A model generated the notes under the pieces. It did not search any database. It was not told the origin of the DNA and saw only the letters and a list, made by a program, of their open reading frames with translations. From positions 62,001-126,000 of the forward strand of contig NZ_CANTKB010000010.1 of the NCBI RefSeq assembly GCF_947654165.1: a DNA stretch of 64,000 bases, in the 5' to 3' direction. The position numbers and the translations under genes are program-made. Source of the stretch: an uncultured Blautia sp. GTDB lineage: Bacteria > Bacillota > Clostridia > Lachnospirales > Lachnospiraceae. Shown piece by piece: positions 50,895 through 60,734 of this stretch; positions within the stretch are counted from its first letter, which is position 1; each line of letters begins with the position of its first letter.

Positions 50895-53057
50895 ATGAAC
50901 AAAAAAATAAAGATTGCTGTAATCAGTGGCGGAACCGTATTGCTGCTTGGCACAGGAATCTGGTTCGGTATGAAACATTTCCGGAAAACAACGGTTCCTG
51001 TGTATTCTATGGAAGAACTTGCACAGGAGGTCTGGGGAAATACCACCAGCCTGGAAGGCTCTGTATCCTCCAATGTATCTCAGCAGGTAAGGCTCATGGA
51101 TAAACAGATTGTGTCAGAGGTTCACGTAGAAGAAGGACAGGAAGTGAAAGAGGGAGATCCGCTGCTTACTTATGATATGACACTGGTGGATATTGACCTG
51201 GAAATGGAAAAAATCAATAAACAGCAGTTAGAAGTAAAGAAAAAGGGACTTGAACAGGAGTTAAAAGACTTAAAAAACGGAAAATGGAGTTCTGTTTCAG
51301 CAGATAAGGAATATAACTTAGAGTTTCTTGGAAATGCAGAAAAAGAATGGAAATTGGTTCAAACTGCACAGGAACAATTTACAGTAAACTTTTACGTTGA
51401 CGAAACAATGATACATACTTTTTCGGTGGGGAATGGAGAGGCTATTGGAGACAATCTTCCAGGACTACAGGAAAAATATGGATTTTCTTTCGTCGGATGG
51501 AATACAAGCCCTAGTGGCGATGGTGTTATGGTAGATGCAAATACTTCCGTTACAGAGAATATGAATGTATATGCGATATATCAGGAAAATCCTCGAACAG
51601 ACAAGGTGTTTATTACTTTTTTTATAGATGGTACACCAGTATCTGATCCGATTGAGGTCACAAAGGGAGAGGCTTTGGGAGGTATTGTTCCTTCGGCATC
51701 TGAAAAAAGCGAGTATAGCTTCAGGGGGTGGTACACTGGCGAGAACGGAACAGGAATTGAAGTTACAGGCAATACAATTGCAGAAACAGATATGTCAATT
51801 TTTGCATTTTATGAAAAAAATGCAGGTACAGAGCCAGACCAAAATCCGCAGCCAGAACCAGACCCGGAACTTCCTCCTGAAATAGAGGCAATTGCTTACA
51901 GCCGATTATACTGGGACATTACTTTGGAAGATCCAATTCCACCAACCGCAGAGGAAAACGTTCTGGTTGAGACAGCGGTACCTTATAAACAGGAAGGAAA
52001 TACCTTGTATTTTCTCTGTAAAAAAGATGTCTGGGTACAAGGTGCATTTTTGAATCATATTGCAGGTTTCCGGTCAGGAGAGGAAAAGGAAGAAGCACCT
52101 CTAAACTGTGTGCTGGAACAGCATATTGAAGATAAAGTGGAAGAGCCTATGTTATCGCAGATAACCATCTACGGTGATAAAATCGAGGAAAAATTTAATT
52201 CAGATACCTGGTATCGTTCCAAATTAGGACTTTCGGAGTGGGAAGAAGTTCCGATTCCGGGAGTAGAAGAGCCAGGAGGAGATATTTTCTTCCCTACACC
52301 TGGTGATTCTATCATTGGCGGATATTCCAAAGAGGAACTGAACAAAGCCATTGGAGAGAAAGAAAGGGAAATCGCTACTGCAAATCTGGATATCAGGGAA
52401 GCTGATCTGAAAATCAAAAAAGTAGAACAGAAGCTTCAAGACGAAACAGTTCGCAGTACCATCAATGGTGTGGTCAAAAAAGTAGGGGATCCTTTAAAGG
52501 GAGAAATTGACGGAGAGCCGTTTATTGTTGTAGAGAGCAGTGGCGGTGTATATATCAAAGGTTATTTAAGTGAGGATATGCTTGAAAAGGTAAAGCCTGG
52601 ACAGATGGTTTCCGGTATGGCTTATGAGTCCATGATGCCGTTTCAGGCAGAGGTAAAAGAGGTTTCCCCTTATCCGGCAGATGATTATAGAATGTACAAT
52701 AACAGGGAAGTGACTTATTATCCGTTTACCGCCTTTATCCAGGACAGTACAGGGTTAAAAGACAGAGAGATGGTCACCATGGATTTACCCCAGGAGGATG
52801 GTGCCATTGCCGGAATCTTCCTCAGCAAAGAGTATGTCCGCAGCAAAGACGGGGAAGATTACGTCTTAAAAGAAGGAAAGAACGGAAAGCTGGTGAAACA
52901 GCCGGTTCGGACAGGAAGAACTTTCTATGGTTCCCTTATTGAAATCAAAGAAGGAATTACCAAAGAAGATTATGTGGCATTTCCTTATGGAAAAAAAGTC
53001 AAAGAGGGTGCAAAAGCAAAGAAATCAACCCTTGCAGAACTGTACAGCGGTTATTAA
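50895..53057 (+). CDS. HlyD-type adaptor carrying inserted InlB-type B-repeats
   Basis: 720 residues from ATG 50895 after GGAAGGG. N-terminal anchor (IAVISGGTVLLLGTGIWFG), first lipoyl half (VSEVHVEEGQEVKEGDPLLTYD) and start of a coiled coil, then an unusual insert: two B-repeat (Flg_new) units at residues 162-230 (FTVNFYVDET..FVGWNTSPSGDG..VYAIYQ) and 238-307 (VFITFFIDGT..FRGWYTGENGTG..FAFYEKN), and a Pro/Glu linker (PQPEPDPELPPE). A further domain leads to a second coiled coil (IGEKEREIATANLDIREADL) and the returning lipoyl half (RSTINGVVKKVGDP), then the barrel domains. Extracellular. Confidence 0.82.
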   Translation: MNKKIKIAVISGGTVLLLGTGIWFGMKHFRKTTVPVYSMEELAQEVWGNTTSLEGSVSSNVSQQVRLMDKQIVSEVHVEEGQEVKEGDPLLTYDMTLVDIDLEMEKINKQQLEVKKKGLEQELKDLKNGKWSSVSADKEYNLEFLGNAEKEWKLVQTAQEQFTVNFYVDETMIHTFSVGNGEAIGDNLPGLQEKYGFSFVGWNTSPSGDGVMVDANTSVTENMNVYAIYQENPRTDKVFITFFIDGTPVSDPIEVTKGEALGGIVPSASEKSEYSFRGWYTGENGTGIEVTGNTIAETDMSIFAFYEKNAGTEPDQNPQPEPDPELPPEIEAIAYSRLYWDITLEDPIPPTAEENVLVETAVPYKQEGNTLYFLCKKDVWVQGAFLNHIAGFRSGEEKEEAPLNCVLEQHIEDKVEEPMLSQITIYGDKIEEKFNSDTWYRSKLGLSEWEEVPIPGVEEPGGDIFFPTPGDSIIGGYSKEELNKAIGEKEREIATANLDIREADLKIKKVEQKLQDETVRSTINGVVKKVGDPLKGEIDGEPFIVVESSGGVYIKGYLSEDMLEKVKPGQMVSGMAYESMMPFQAEVKEVSPYPADDYRMYNNREVTYYPFTAFIQDSTGLKDREMVTMDLPQEDGAIAGIFLSKEYVRSKDGEDYVLKEGKNGKLVKQPVRTGRTFYGSLIEIKEGITKEDYVAFPYGKKVKEGAKAKKSTLAELYSGY

Positions 53058-53078
53058 TTAAGAAAGGAAGGCAGATAA

Positions 53079-54332
53079 ATGATTGAAAATATAAGATTAT
53101 CCTTTCAGGGAATCTGGGCACACAAGATGCGTTCCTTTTTGACCATGCTGGGCATTATTATTGGTATCGCATCATTGATTTCCATTGTATCTACAATCAA
53201 AGGAACAAACGAACAGATTAAGAAAAACCTGATTGGAGAAGGTGACAATGTAGTAGAGGTGTTCCTCAGTGAAAACGGAGGGGAATATCAGATAGAATAC
53301 CAAGGGATTCCTGCGGGTGTTCCCGTCATAACCCAGGAACAAAAGGAAGCGATTCTGGATTTAGAAGAAGTAAACGGTGTAACCTTATATCAGTCCAGAC
53401 CATATGCAGACGGAGTTTTTTACCAGGATAAAAGCATGGATGGAGGTACCGTTCTGGGAATCGATGAAGATTATCTGGATACCTGCGGATATCAGGTCAT
53501 CCGTGGAAGAGGATTTTCCCAGAAAGATTACGATGCTTTTCAGAAGGTTGTGCTCATTGACGAAACAGCGTCAGGAAGTTTTTTTGAAAAGGGACAGGAA
53601 ATCGGAAAGGTCATTGAGATAAAAGGGGAGCCTTTTACAGTAGTTGGAGTTGTGAAAAAAACAGAAGAGTATGAACCTGTAATCAATAGTCAGGAAGAAT
53701 ACTATACTTATTACAGTAACAACAGCGGCATGGTGCTGATGCCAAGTGCGACCTGGCCGGTAGTGTATCAATATGATGAACCTCAGCAGGTGGCAGTGAA
53801 AGCACCTTCGCCGGAAGAAATGAGTGCAGCAGGAAAGAAAACAGCAGAGATTCTCAATGCATCTGTGATGTCGCTTACAGGAAATATCGAATATAAAGCC
53901 AAGGATATGATGGAAAAGGCCAAGGGACTTCAGCAGATCAGTGAAAGCACCAACCGGCAGCTTCTGTGGATTGCCAGCATTTCTCTTCTGGTAGGAGGAA
54001 TCGGTGTCATGAATATTATGCTGGTTTCTGTAACAGAACGTACTGGAGAAATCGGCTTGAAAAAAGCCATTGGAGCTAACAAAAGAAGGATCCTCGGACA
54101 ATTTCTTACAGAGGCTTCTGTACTCACCAGTATCGGAGGTATTCTGGGTGTGTTCGGAGGAATTGCACTGGCAGCTATTATTGCAAAGATGTCAGGAACG
54201 CCGATGGTCATCAGTGTACCGGCGGCCGTTGGAGCAGTGGTTTTCTCAACAGTGATTGGAATCGTATTTGGATTGCTCCCATCCATAAAAGCAGCAAATC
54301 TAAGTCCTATTGAAGCATTAAGAAGAATGTAA
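53079..54332 (+). CDS. MacB/FtsX-type ABC transporter permease
   Basis: 417 residues. IRLSFQGIWAHKMRSFLTMLGIIIGIASLI is the MacB-type N-terminal helix (split), followed by a large extracellular MacB_PCD domain (residues about 55-265) and three C-terminal helices (LLWIASISLLVGGIGVMNIMLVSVTERTGEIGLKKAIGA across helix 2, with the coupling motif GEIGLKKAIGA). It should pair with a cytosolic ATPase to drive export together with the two adaptors upstream (21-base gap). No ATPase gene is adjacent on either side. Confidence 0.9.
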   Translation: MIENIRLSFQGIWAHKMRSFLTMLGIIIGIASLISIVSTIKGTNEQIKKNLIGEGDNVVEVFLSENGGEYQIEYQGIPAGVPVITQEQKEAILDLEEVNGVTLYQSRPYADGVFYQDKSMDGGTVLGIDEDYLDTCGYQVIRGRGFSQKDYDAFQKVVLIDETASGSFFEKGQEIGKVIEIKGEPFTVVGVVKKTEEYEPVINSQEEYYTYYSNNSGMVLMPSATWPVVYQYDEPQQVAVKAPSPEEMSAAGKKTAEILNASVMSLTGNIEYKAKDMMEKAKGLQQISESTNRQLLWIASISLLVGGIGVMNIMLVSVTERTGEIGLKKAIGANKRRILGQFLTEASVLTSIGGILGVFGGIALAAIIAKMSGTPMVISVPAAVGAVVFSTVIGIVFGLLPSIKAANLSPIEALRRM

Positions 54333-54352
54333 AAGAAAAGACAGGAAACAGT

Positions 54353-54406
54353 AAAATGTGTCGGGAAGGCCGGATGATAACCTTTCCCGGCACATTTTTG
54401 TTTTTA
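54353..54406. terminator. Terminator between permease and LUD genes
   Basis: AAAATGTGTCGGGAAGG pairs with CCTTTCCCGGCACATTTT (one bulge/wobble), followed by T-rich sequence. Confidence 0.82.
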
Positions 54407-55042
54407 TCAAAATCCGTATTCTTCACCGATCAGAATGACAGAAATCCGGTCTTTGTGTCTGGAACGTCTGGTGATAACGGTCTGGCAGCAGATACAGTCA
54501 GGACTTTGACAGTCATGACAGCATCCTGTCCGGGTGCATGGGGTACTTGCTCCTACCCGGATAGCATTCGGAGGTGCAGCGATATTGCGAACTCTGCGGA
54601 TACCATCCTCCAGAGTAGGGGAGACCTTGTTCATACCTGTTATTACAAGTACATGAGAAGGCCCCTGGATCAGACAGGCTACCCGGTTTCCATTTCCGTC
54701 TACATTGATAAGTTCTCCGTCCAGAGTGATGGCATTGGTGCTGGTGAGAAAATAGTCTGAAGTGACGATCTGTCCGTACAGGGCTCTTGACTCTTCCGGT
54801 GTCTTGGCAGATTTTCTGTCTAGAAATTGATAGTCCTCAGACTGTATCAGTTCCATAATACCTGTTTCCACTAAAGTTTCAGAACCACCGTTGGTCACAA
54901 CAGCATGTTTTGGAAGCAGAGACTGTACCAGATTTCTGGCATCAGCAGCAGTTTCACAATAATAGCCTTTCATATTTCTTTTTTCCAGGTTTTTTATGAT
55001 TGTTGAGGCTGTGTTTGCATAAGATTGTTTTTTATAGGACAT
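54407..55042 (-). CDS. LUD-domain protein (lactate-utilisation family)
   Basis: 211 residues of the LUD (DUF162) fold: YYCETAADARNLVQSLLP, VVTNGGSETLVETGIMELI, and TSDYFLTSTNAITLDGELINVDGNGNRVACLI. The C-terminus has a Cys cluster (TPCTRTGCCHDCQSPDCICC) that could bind metal, unlike LutC. Found widely in Clostridia as a stand-alone gene without LutA or LutB partners, and its role there is unknown. AAGGAGGAG precedes the ATG. Confidence 0.87.
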   Translation of the reverse strand: MSYKKQSYANTASTIIKNLEKRNMKGYYCETAADARNLVQSLLPKHAVVTNGGSETLVETGIMELIQSEDYQFLDRKSAKTPEESRALYGQIVTSDYFLTSTNAITLDGELINVDGNGNRVACLIQGPSHVLVITGMNKVSPTLEDGIRRVRNIAAPPNAIRVGASTPCTRTGCCHDCQSPDCICCQTVITRRSRHKDRISVILIGEEYGF

Positions 55043-55200
55043 AACAACTCCTCCTTTTTTTCTTTATTTTATCACGGCTGCCAGAAAAGAGAAAGAAAAA
55101 AGTGATTGTATTCCTGGATTCTGTATGGTATCATTTTAATAATGGGCAGAAAAGACCCTGGAAATAAGAGATACGGAGAAGGAAAAGGAGTCACAAACAA

Positions 55201-56076
55201 GTGAAAAATAAAATTGCAATTGTAACAGACAGTAACAGTGGAATTACACAGTCCCAGGCAAAAAAACTTGGTATTTCTGTGCTTCCCATGCCTTTTTATA
55301 TTAATGATGAATTGTTTTATGAGGATTTTACTTTGACCCAGGAAGAGTTCTATCAGAAACTGGAAGAAGAAGCAAATATTTCCACATCTCAGCCGTCTCC
55401 GGCAGAGGTAATGGAATTATGGGAAAAACTTTTAGAAGAAAATGAGGAAATTGTGCACATCCCCATGTCCAGCGGTTTGAGTAATTCCTGCGAGACTGCG
55501 ATGGTTCTTGCACAGGAATACCACGGACGTGTACATGTGGTGAACAACCAGAGAATTTCTGTCACCCAGAGACAGTCTGTCCTGGATGCTATGAATCTGG
55601 CAAATGCAGGAAAAACAGGTGCCGAAATCCGTGAAATTCTGGAAAAAGAAGCACATGAATCCAGTATTTATATTACATTAGAAACATTGAAATATCTGAA
55701 AAAAGGTGGCAGGATCACACCGGCTGCTGCGGCACTTGGCACTGTTTTGAATTTGAAACCGGTTCTGCAGATCCAGGGAGACAAGCTGGATGCTTTTTCT
55801 AAGGCAAGAGGAAAGAAAAAAGCAAAAAGTATTATGATCCAGGCAATGAAAGACGACCTGGAAGGAAGATTTAAAGCATTTCAGGAGCAAGGTGTGCTTG
55901 CACTGGAAGCAGCTTATACAGGAACCGAAGAGGAAGCGGAAGAATGGAAAAAAGAGCTGGAAGAACAGTTCCCGGGATTTGAGATTTATATGGCACCTTT
56001 ATCATTAAGCGTTGCCTGCCATATCGGTCCTGGTGCGTTGGCAGTGGCAGCAACAAAAATTGTGGAGGCAGAGTGA
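55201..56076 (+). CDS. DegV-family fatty-acid-binding protein
   Basis: 291 residues from GTG 55201 (AAAAGGAG upstream). IAIVTDSNSGITQSQAKKLGI, VLPMPFYIND, TSQPSPAEVMELWE, IPMSSGLSNSCETA and TLKYLKKGGRI are DegV signatures. FakB-type members bind a fatty acid for phosphorylation by FakA, feeding phospholipid synthesis. The fatty acid is not evident from sequence, and no fakA is here. Confidence 0.92.
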   Translation: MKNKIAIVTDSNSGITQSQAKKLGISVLPMPFYINDELFYEDFTLTQEEFYQKLEEEANISTSQPSPAEVMELWEKLLEENEEIVHIPMSSGLSNSCETAMVLAQEYHGRVHVVNNQRISVTQRQSVLDAMNLANAGKTGAEIREILEKEAHESSIYITLETLKYLKKGGRITPAAAALGTVLNLKPVLQIQGDKLDAFSKARGKKKAKSIMIQAMKDDLEGRFKAFQEQGVLALEAAYTGTEEEAEEWKKELEEQFPGFEIYMAPLSLSVACHIGPGALAVAATKIVEAE

Positions 56077-56083
56077 AAAATTT

Positions 56084-57850
56084 ATGAAAACAATAGCAGA
56101 ATATATTGAAGAAGTGATAAAAGAAGCATTTAAAGCTTCCGAATATGATGAAAAATTTGCAAAGGTTACGATTTCTAATCGTCCTGACTTATGCGAATAT
56201 CAGTGCAATGGTGCAATGGCGGCAGCGAAAACTTACCGGAAGGCACCGATCATGATTGCAAACAGCGTGGTAGAAAAACTGCAGGACAGCCCGGTATTTG
56301 AAAGTGTTGAGGCGGTAAATCCCGGATTTATTAACCTGAAAGTAAAAAAAGAATTTCTGGCAGATTACTTAAACCGTATGCTGGCAGATCCAAAGCTTTC
56401 CGTGGAGGAAGCAAAGAATCCAAAGACCATCGTGATTGATTACGGCGGACCAAATGTTGCAAAACCACTTCATGTAGGACATCTGCGTTCTGCAATCATC
56501 GGAGAGAGCATTAAGAGAATGGGACGTTTTCTTGGTCATAAGGTGATTGGGGATGTACATCTTGGAGACTGGGGTCTTCAGATGGGGCTGATCATTACAG
56601 AATTATCCAAGAGAAAACCGGAGCTGGTATATTTTGATGAAGCTTATGAAGGTGAATATCCGGAGGAAGCACCATTTACAGTCAGTGAATTGGAAGAGAT
56701 CTATCCAACTGCAAGTGGAAAATCAAAAGAAGATGAAGCATACAAAAACGAAGCATTGGAAGCAACTCTTCAGCTTCAGCAGGGAAGAAGAGGATACCGT
56801 GCTTTATGGAAACATATCATGGAAGTTTCTGTGACAGACTTGAAGAAGAATTATGCAAAGCTGAATGTTGACTTTGATCTTTGGATGGGTGAGTCTGATG
56901 CAGATGCCTATATTCCGGATATGGTAAATTACCTGAAAGAAAATGGATACGCATACTTAGATCAGGGTGCATTGGTTGTTGATGTAAAAGAAGAAACAGA
57001 TACAAAGGAAATTCCTCCTTGCATGATTCTGAAATCAGACGGTGCATCTCTGTATAATACTACCGATTTAGCAACGATCGTACAGCGTATGGAAGATTTT
57101 AAACCAGACGAAATCATTTATGTGGTTGACAAACGTCAGGAACTGCACTTTGTTCAGGTGTTCCGCTGTGCACAGAAGGCAAAAATGGTAGAGGATGATA
57201 CCAAGCTTACGTTTGTTGGATTCGGAACTATGAACGGAAAAGACGGAAAGCCGTTTAAGACAAGAGAGGGCGGTGTTATGCGTCTGGAACGTCTGATTGG
57301 AGAAATCAATGAAGAAATGTTCCGGAAGATCGTGGAAAACCGCAGTGTTAAAGATGAAAATGCAGAAAAAACTGCCCAGATGGTAGGATTATCTGCGATT
57401 AAATATGGTGATTTGTCCAACCAGGCATCAAAAGATTATATCTTTGATATTGAACGTTTCACTTCTTTTGAAGGAAATACAGGTCCGTACATTTTATATA
57501 CAATTGTACGCATTAAATCAATCCTCAGCCGTTATGCAGAAGAAGGAAAAAATCCAGAGGATGGCATGATCCAGTGTGCGGTTAATGCAAGTGAAAAGAA
57601 TCTGATGCTGGAGCTGTCAAGATTTAACTCCATTATCGAGCCTGCTTTTGAAGAAAAAGCACCTCACAGAATTTGTGCTTATATTTATGATCTGGCAAAT
57701 GCGTTTAACAGCTTTTACCATGAAACAAGAATTCTGGGAGAAGAGGATGAGATGAAAAAGCGCTCTTGGATTCGCCTGCTGACACTTACAAAAAAAGTTC
57801 TGGAAACCTGTATTGATCTTCTTGGTTTCTCAGCACCGGAAAGAATGTAA
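56084..57850 (+). CDS. argS: Arginine-tRNA ligase
   Basis: 588 residues from ATG 56084. An N-terminal Add-1 tRNA-binding domain, then IDYGGPNVAKPLHVGHLRSAIIGE with the HVGH form of the class I HIGH motif, GDVHLGDWGLQ, and an anticodon-binding C-terminus ending in the usual ...ERM. It charges tRNA-Arg. The KMSK loop is degenerate (around FKTREGGVMRLERL), as is common for ArgRS. No T-box leader is visible; it directly follows degV. Confidence 0.95.
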   Translation: MKTIAEYIEEVIKEAFKASEYDEKFAKVTISNRPDLCEYQCNGAMAAAKTYRKAPIMIANSVVEKLQDSPVFESVEAVNPGFINLKVKKEFLADYLNRMLADPKLSVEEAKNPKTIVIDYGGPNVAKPLHVGHLRSAIIGESIKRMGRFLGHKVIGDVHLGDWGLQMGLIITELSKRKPELVYFDEAYEGEYPEEAPFTVSELEEIYPTASGKSKEDEAYKNEALEATLQLQQGRRGYRALWKHIMEVSVTDLKKNYAKLNVDFDLWMGESDADAYIPDMVNYLKENGYAYLDQGALVVDVKEETDTKEIPPCMILKSDGASLYNTTDLATIVQRMEDFKPDEIIYVVDKRQELHFVQVFRCAQKAKMVEDDTKLTFVGFGTMNGKDGKPFKTREGGVMRLERLIGEINEEMFRKIVENRSVKDENAEKTAQMVGLSAIKYGDLSNQASKDYIFDIERFTSFEGNTGPYILYTIVRIKSILSRYAEEGKNPEDGMIQCAVNASEKNLMLELSRFNSIIEPAFEEKAPHRICAYIYDLANAFNSFYHETRILGEEDEMKKRSWIRLLTLTKKVLETCIDLLGFSAPERM

Positions 57851-57864
57851 TTGCTTATTTATGA

Positions 57865-57908
57865 GGCTGCTGTATCTATGTATGGAAATAGATACAGCAG
57901 CCCATTTT
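57865..57908 (+). terminator. Terminator after argS
   Basis: GGCTGCTGTATCTAT and ATAGATACAGCAGCC form a perfect 15-base stem with an 8-base loop, then CATTTTAG. Confidence 0.85.
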
Positions 57909-57910
57909 AG

Positions 57911-57939
57911 TTGTAAAAGCCAGTCTACAAGGGTATAAT
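57911..57939 (+). promoter_or_regulatory. Predicted promoter of fbp
   Basis: TTGTAA (57911-57916), 17 bases, TATAAT (57934-57939), 35 bases before the start codon. Confidence 0.65.
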
Positions 57940-57974
57940 AAGGACATAAAATAACGTTATTGGGGGAAATAAAA

Positions 57975-59927
57975 ATGGAACCTATGAAGCTAAAGTATTT
58001 GGAACGGATGTCAGAGCTGTACCCAACCATCGCCAAAGCATCAACCGAAATCATTAATCTTCAGGCTATCCTGAATCTTCCTAAGGGGACGGAACATTAC
58101 ATCACGGATATTCACGGGGAATATGAGGCATTTTCTCATGTGCTGAAAAACGGCTCAGGGTCAGTGAGAAGGAAGATTGACCAGGTATTCGGGCATACCA
58201 TGAGTCAGCAGGAAAAGAAGAGTCTTGCAACCCTGATCTATTATCCCAGGGAAAAAATGGCACTGGAGAAGAAAAAAGAATCAGATATGGAGGAATGGTA
58301 TAAAATCACCTTGTATCGTCTGATTGAGGTCTGCAAAAAAACAGCATCAAAATATACCCGCTCAAAAGTGCGAAAGGCTCTGCCGGAGGATTTTGCCTAT
58401 GTGATTGAGGAACTGATCACAGAGCGTTCCGATGTCACAGATAAGGAATCTTATTACGAGCAGATTATTCAGACGATTATTGCCATTGGCCGTGCAGAAG
58501 AGTTTATTGTGGCACTTTGCGAGCTGATTCAGAGGCTTGTGATCGACCATTTGCATATTCTGGGAGATATTTACGACAGAGGTCCCGGACCGCATCAGAT
58601 CATGGATAAGCTTATGACCTACCATTCTCTGGATATTCAATGGGGGAATCATGATATACTCTGGATGGGAGCCGCAGCCGGACAGTCAAGCTGTATTGCC
58701 ACAGTGGTGCGTATCTGTGCCAGATACGGAAATCTGGATATCTTAGAAGATGGATACGGAATCAACCTTCTGCCACTGGCAACTTTTGCTATGACCTACT
58801 ATAAGGATGACCCGTGTACCTGCTTTAAAATCAAAGGCACCAACAGACTGAATCCCGTGGAGCAGGAATTAAATAAAAAAATGCATAAGGCGATCACAGT
58901 GATTCAATTTAAGCTGGAAGGAAAACTGCTGATGCGGCGCAGGGAATTCGGCATGGCGGACAGAGCCCTTTTGGATGATATTGATTATACAGAAGGTACA
59001 ATAAGGCTTGGACATAAAACTTACAATATGCTGGATACTTATTTTCCAACCATTGATCCGGAAAATCCTTATGAATTATCGAGAGAAGAGCGGGAAGTGG
59101 TGGACCGACTGGTGTTTGCCTTTGTAAACTGTGAAAAGCTGCAGAAACATATGCAGTTCCTATTGAAAAAAGGAAGTATGTATAAGATTTACAACCGGAA
59201 TCTGCTGTATCATGGATGTATTCCTCTCAATGAAGACGGAAGTTTCAAAGAGGTTTCTGTTTACGGAAAAACCTATAAGGGCAAATCCCTGTATGATGTG
59301 CTGGATTCTTATGTGAGGAAAGCGTTTGTAGCAGTGAATGAAGAAGAAAGAGAAAAAGGCAGAGATATTCTCTGGTTTATTTGGAGCAGTCCGAATTCTC
59401 CGCTGTTCGGAAAAGATAAGATGGCTACATTTGAACGGTATTTTCTGGAAGAAAAGGAGACTCATACAGAAAAGAAAAATCCATATTATAGGTTCCTGGA
59501 GGACGAAGAAGTGGCAGACAGAATCCTGGAAGAATTTCAGGTTAGAGGAGACTGCCGACATATCATCAATGGTCATGTTCCGGTACACCACACGGCGGGA
59601 GAGAGTCCCATTAAATGCAAAGGTAAAATTCTGGTCATTGACGGAGGATTTTCAAAGGCTTACCAGAAAGAGACCGGAATTGCAGGTTATACGCTGATCT
59701 ATAATTCCTGGGGAATGATTTTGGCAGCCCACGAACCATTTACCTCCACCAGTGATGCTATCAGCAAGGAGAGTGATATACTTTCAGACCGCATTCTGGT
59801 GAAACGGACAACCCAGCGAAAGACAGTAGGGGAGACCGATACGGGAATTAAATTAAAAGAAAGGATTGCAGAGCTGGAAGAGCTTTTGGAGGCTTATCGA
59901 AACGGTCTGCTGATTGAACGGTTATGA
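57975..59927 (+). CDS. fbp: Fructose-1,6-bisphosphatase, class III
   Basis: 650 residues from ATG 57975 after GGGGGAAA, the usual size for the Firmicutes-type FBPase. Calcineurin-like phosphatase motifs: YITDIHGEYEAF near 36, LGDIYDRGPGPH near 200, WGNHDILWMGAAAG near 230 and INGHVPVHHTAGESP near 535. It hydrolyses fructose 1,6-bisphosphate for gluconeogenesis. The C-terminal GETDTGIKLKERIAELEELLEAY is a short coiled coil. The esterase gene starts in its stop codon (ATGA). Confidence 0.95.
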   Translation: MEPMKLKYLERMSELYPTIAKASTEIINLQAILNLPKGTEHYITDIHGEYEAFSHVLKNGSGSVRRKIDQVFGHTMSQQEKKSLATLIYYPREKMALEKKKESDMEEWYKITLYRLIEVCKKTASKYTRSKVRKALPEDFAYVIEELITERSDVTDKESYYEQIIQTIIAIGRAEEFIVALCELIQRLVIDHLHILGDIYDRGPGPHQIMDKLMTYHSLDIQWGNHDILWMGAAAGQSSCIATVVRICARYGNLDILEDGYGINLLPLATFAMTYYKDDPCTCFKIKGTNRLNPVEQELNKKMHKAITVIQFKLEGKLLMRRREFGMADRALLDDIDYTEGTIRLGHKTYNMLDTYFPTIDPENPYELSREEREVVDRLVFAFVNCEKLQKHMQFLLKKGSMYKIYNRNLLYHGCIPLNEDGSFKEVSVYGKTYKGKSLYDVLDSYVRKAFVAVNEEEREKGRDILWFIWSSPNSPLFGKDKMATFERYFLEEKETHTEKKNPYYRFLEDEEVADRILEEFQVRGDCRHIINGHVPVHHTAGESPIKCKGKILVIDGGFSKAYQKETGIAGYTLIYNSWGMILAAHEPFTSTSDAISKESDILSDRILVKRTTQRKTVGETDTGIKLKERIAELEELLEAYRNGLLIERL

Positions 59928-60724
59928 TACATAAAAGCATAAAAATACAAGTACAGGGTTCTGATGAAAGAACGCATTTGGATACCTATATTTTAGGAGA
60001 TTACCTTGACGAAGCACCAAATGCCAGGAAACCTCTGATATTGATCTGTCCGGGAGGTGCTTACCGGATGACCTCCAACAGAGAAGCGGAACCGGTGGCA
60101 CTGCAATTTAACAGTATTGGGTATCATGCGGCGATTCTCCGTTACTCCTGTGCACCTGCGGTATTTCCGACTGCTATGAAAGAAGTTGCGGCAAGTATCC
60201 GTCTGCTTCGTGAACATGGAGAAGAATGGAATATAGATACCGAGAAAATCTTAATCATGGGATTTTCAGCGGGAGGTCATCTGGCGGCAAGCTACAGTGT
60301 TTTCTGGCAGGAATTAAAAGAAGAAAACTTAAGACCCAATGGGCTGATTCTGTGCTATCCTGTGATCAGTTCAGATGAAACCATTGCCCATACAGAGAGT
60401 ATCCGCAATCTTCTGGGCAGGGCATATGAAACACAGAAAGAAAAAATGGCATTGGAGAACCAGGTGGGATCACAAGTTCCAAAAACATTTATCTGGCATA
60501 CGTTTTCGGATGAGACTGTGCCGTTCTGGAATTCCATACGGTTTGTGGAAGCACTTGGAAAAGCAGATATACCGGTAGAATTTCATCTATATCCGGAAGG
60601 TCCTCACGGACTTTCTCTGGCAACGGAAAGCATTAAAAGACAGGATGGAAGCGGTACAGAGAAAGGATGCCAGAGCTGGATGCCATTATTATTGGACTGG
60701 CTCAGGAGAAATTTTGGATTTTAG
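59924..60724 (+). CDS. Alpha/beta-hydrolase, acetyl-esterase type
   Basis: 266 residues. LILICPGGAYRMTSNREAEPVA (oxyanion HGG-type block), nucleophile Ser in MGFSAGGHLAASY near 114, acid Asp in FSDETVPFW near 207 and His in PEGPHGLSLA near 227. Fits BD-FAE/Axe-type carbohydrate esterases that remove acetyl groups from xylan or sugars. No signal peptide, so it acts on imported oligosaccharides. It overlaps fbp by 4 bases; nothing else nearby is for polysaccharide use. Confidence 0.88.
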   Translation: MIHKSIKIQVQGSDERTHLDTYILGDYLDEAPNARKPLILICPGGAYRMTSNREAEPVALQFNSIGYHAAILRYSCAPAVFPTAMKEVAASIRLLREHGEEWNIDTEKILIMGFSAGGHLAASYSVFWQELKEENLRPNGLILCYPVISSDETIAHTESIRNLLGRAYETQKEKMALENQVGSQVPKTFIWHTFSDETVPFWNSIRFVEALGKADIPVEFHLYPEGPHGLSLATESIKRQDGSGTEKGCQSWMPLLLDWLRRNFGF

Positions 60725-60734
60725 AAAAAAGTCC

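Noticed and set aside
44961..57850. T-box leaders for hisS, aspS or argS
   Set aside because: The starts lie within or only a few bases after the preceding genes; there is no room for a T-box and no leader motif is seen.
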